From JBHIER01 sp046760705 [NCBI: bacterium] (GTDB lineage: Bacteria > JBHIER01 > G020348925): DNA of 5,181 nt. The translations under genes were made by a program, and so were the position numbers. The notes beneath the pieces are model-generated. The model worked only from the letters and a program-made list of their open reading frames with translations. It ran no database searches and was not told where the DNA came from. The stretch is taken from contig JBHIER010000265.1 of assembly GCA_046760705.1 (NCBI GenBank), positions 1 through 5,181 on the forward strand. Direction: 5' to 3'. Below are positions 4,760 to 5,181 of the stretch, piece by piece (the stretch's first letter is position 1; each line of letters begins with the position of its first letter).

Positions 4760-5181
4760 GTGTATCGGCGTACGCTTTTCACCACGCTGTTGTTGGCTCT
4801 GACAGTTTCTTGGAATTCGGCCGAGACTGTGGTTGATAAATGGGCACTGTGGAACCAGGGTACTCAACTGCGGGGGGCCAATATCTATCAGCGCCGCGTC
4901 TATCCTGAGCTCGATAATGGTTTCTTAGGGCCCGGCCCCGTGGGGCCACCTTACAGCCAGGAGGACTTCGACCGGCTGGCGGAGCTGGGTGCCAACTACG
5001 TCAATATCTCCCATCCCGGTCTGTTCACCGAGAACCCGCCCTACACCCTGGACGAGGACATCCAGGACAACCTGGACAACCTGCTGGCCATGATCGCCCA
5101 GGCCGACATGTTCGCCGTGATCAGCTTCCGCACCGGGCCGGGCCGCAGTGAGTTCTGGGCTGTATGGGGAGAGGATACCGT
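4760..5181 (+). CDS. Secreted glycoside hydrolase, GH5/cellulase-like (3' partial)
   Basis: An open frame runs from GTG 4760 to the window edge (140 residues seen). The start is supported by GGGGGA (4748-4753) six bases upstream and by a Sec signal peptide directly after it: YRR, a hydrophobic core LFTTLLLALTVSW (6-18) and a likely cut after NSA (19-21). The mature part shows the N-terminal half of a TIM-barrel hydrolase: TQLRGANIYQRRVYPEL (35-51) as the first strand region, then FDRLAELGANYVNIS (70-84) as the helix plus strand 2, with HPGLF following. IQDNLDNLLAMIAQADMFAVISFRTG (101-126) supplies the next helix and strand. This 'L-R-G-A-N-I ... L-G-A-N-x-V ... VIS' order is typical of GH5 and related clan A enzymes. 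The catalytic Glu residues would lie beyond the window. The product is probably exported to act on a polysaccharide. The gene is separated from the transporter by the REP-like cluster and is likely an independent unit. Leu and Ala codons become almost all CTG and GCC after about 4930. Confidence 0.82.
   Translation, partial: MYRRTLFTTLLLALTVSWNSAETVVDKWALWNQGTQLRGANIYQRRVYPELDNGFLGPGPVGPPYSQEDFDRLAELGANYVNISHPGLFTENPPYTLDEDIQDNLDNLLAMIAQADMFAVISFRTGPGRSEFWAVWGEDT

Overview
The window looks like a chromosomal stretch of a Gram-negative (diderm) bacterium of roughly balanced base composition. It carries a lipoprotein, a periplasmic adaptor of the HlyD/MacA type, a MacB/LolCE-type permease and an exported glycoside hydrolase. 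All genes read on the + strand, and several are translationally coupled or start with GTG. I cannot assign a species. The exported hydrolase, the split MacAB-like system and the REP-like intergenic palindromes would suit an environmental or uncultured lineage, but that is inference.

Block 1 (1-1723) is the tail of an operon that begins upstream of the window. It contains the C-terminal half of a LolD/MacB-type ABC ATPase, then an unrecognised eight-helix membrane protein whose GTG start overlaps the ATPase stop (GTGA), then a small NosL-like lipoprotein whose ATG overlaps the preceding stop (TAATG). The membrane protein carries Cys and His in loops predicted to face outward, and the lipoprotein is Cys/His-rich on the same side. 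I infer a membrane-plus-lipoprotein pair handling metal or thiols at the outer face of the inner membrane, tied to an ABC transporter. The substrate cannot be read from the sequence.

Block 2 (1724-1976) is a 253-base gap with a good sigma70-like promoter (TTGACA, 17 bases, TATTTT). A perfect 7-bp inverted repeat overlaps its -35 box and spacer. A strong Shine-Dalgarno shows that the next gene most likely starts at the GTG at 1977.

Block 3 (1977-4490) is a two-gene unit: a MacA-like adaptor and a MacB-like permease without a fused ATPase. No ATPase lies between or immediately after them, so the energy-supplying subunit must come from elsewhere. The ATPase at the left edge of the window is one candidate.

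Block 4 (4491-4759) is non-coding. Most of it is a cluster of REP-like palindromic units: two direct copies about 41-42 bases apart, followed by two degenerate copies in the opposite orientation, which together form a REPIN/MITE-like array with several hairpins.

Block 5 (4760-5181) is the 5' end of a secreted glycoside hydrolase, probably GH5/cellulase-like, cut by the window edge. Its codon use becomes strongly CTG/GCC-rich compared with the genes upstream.
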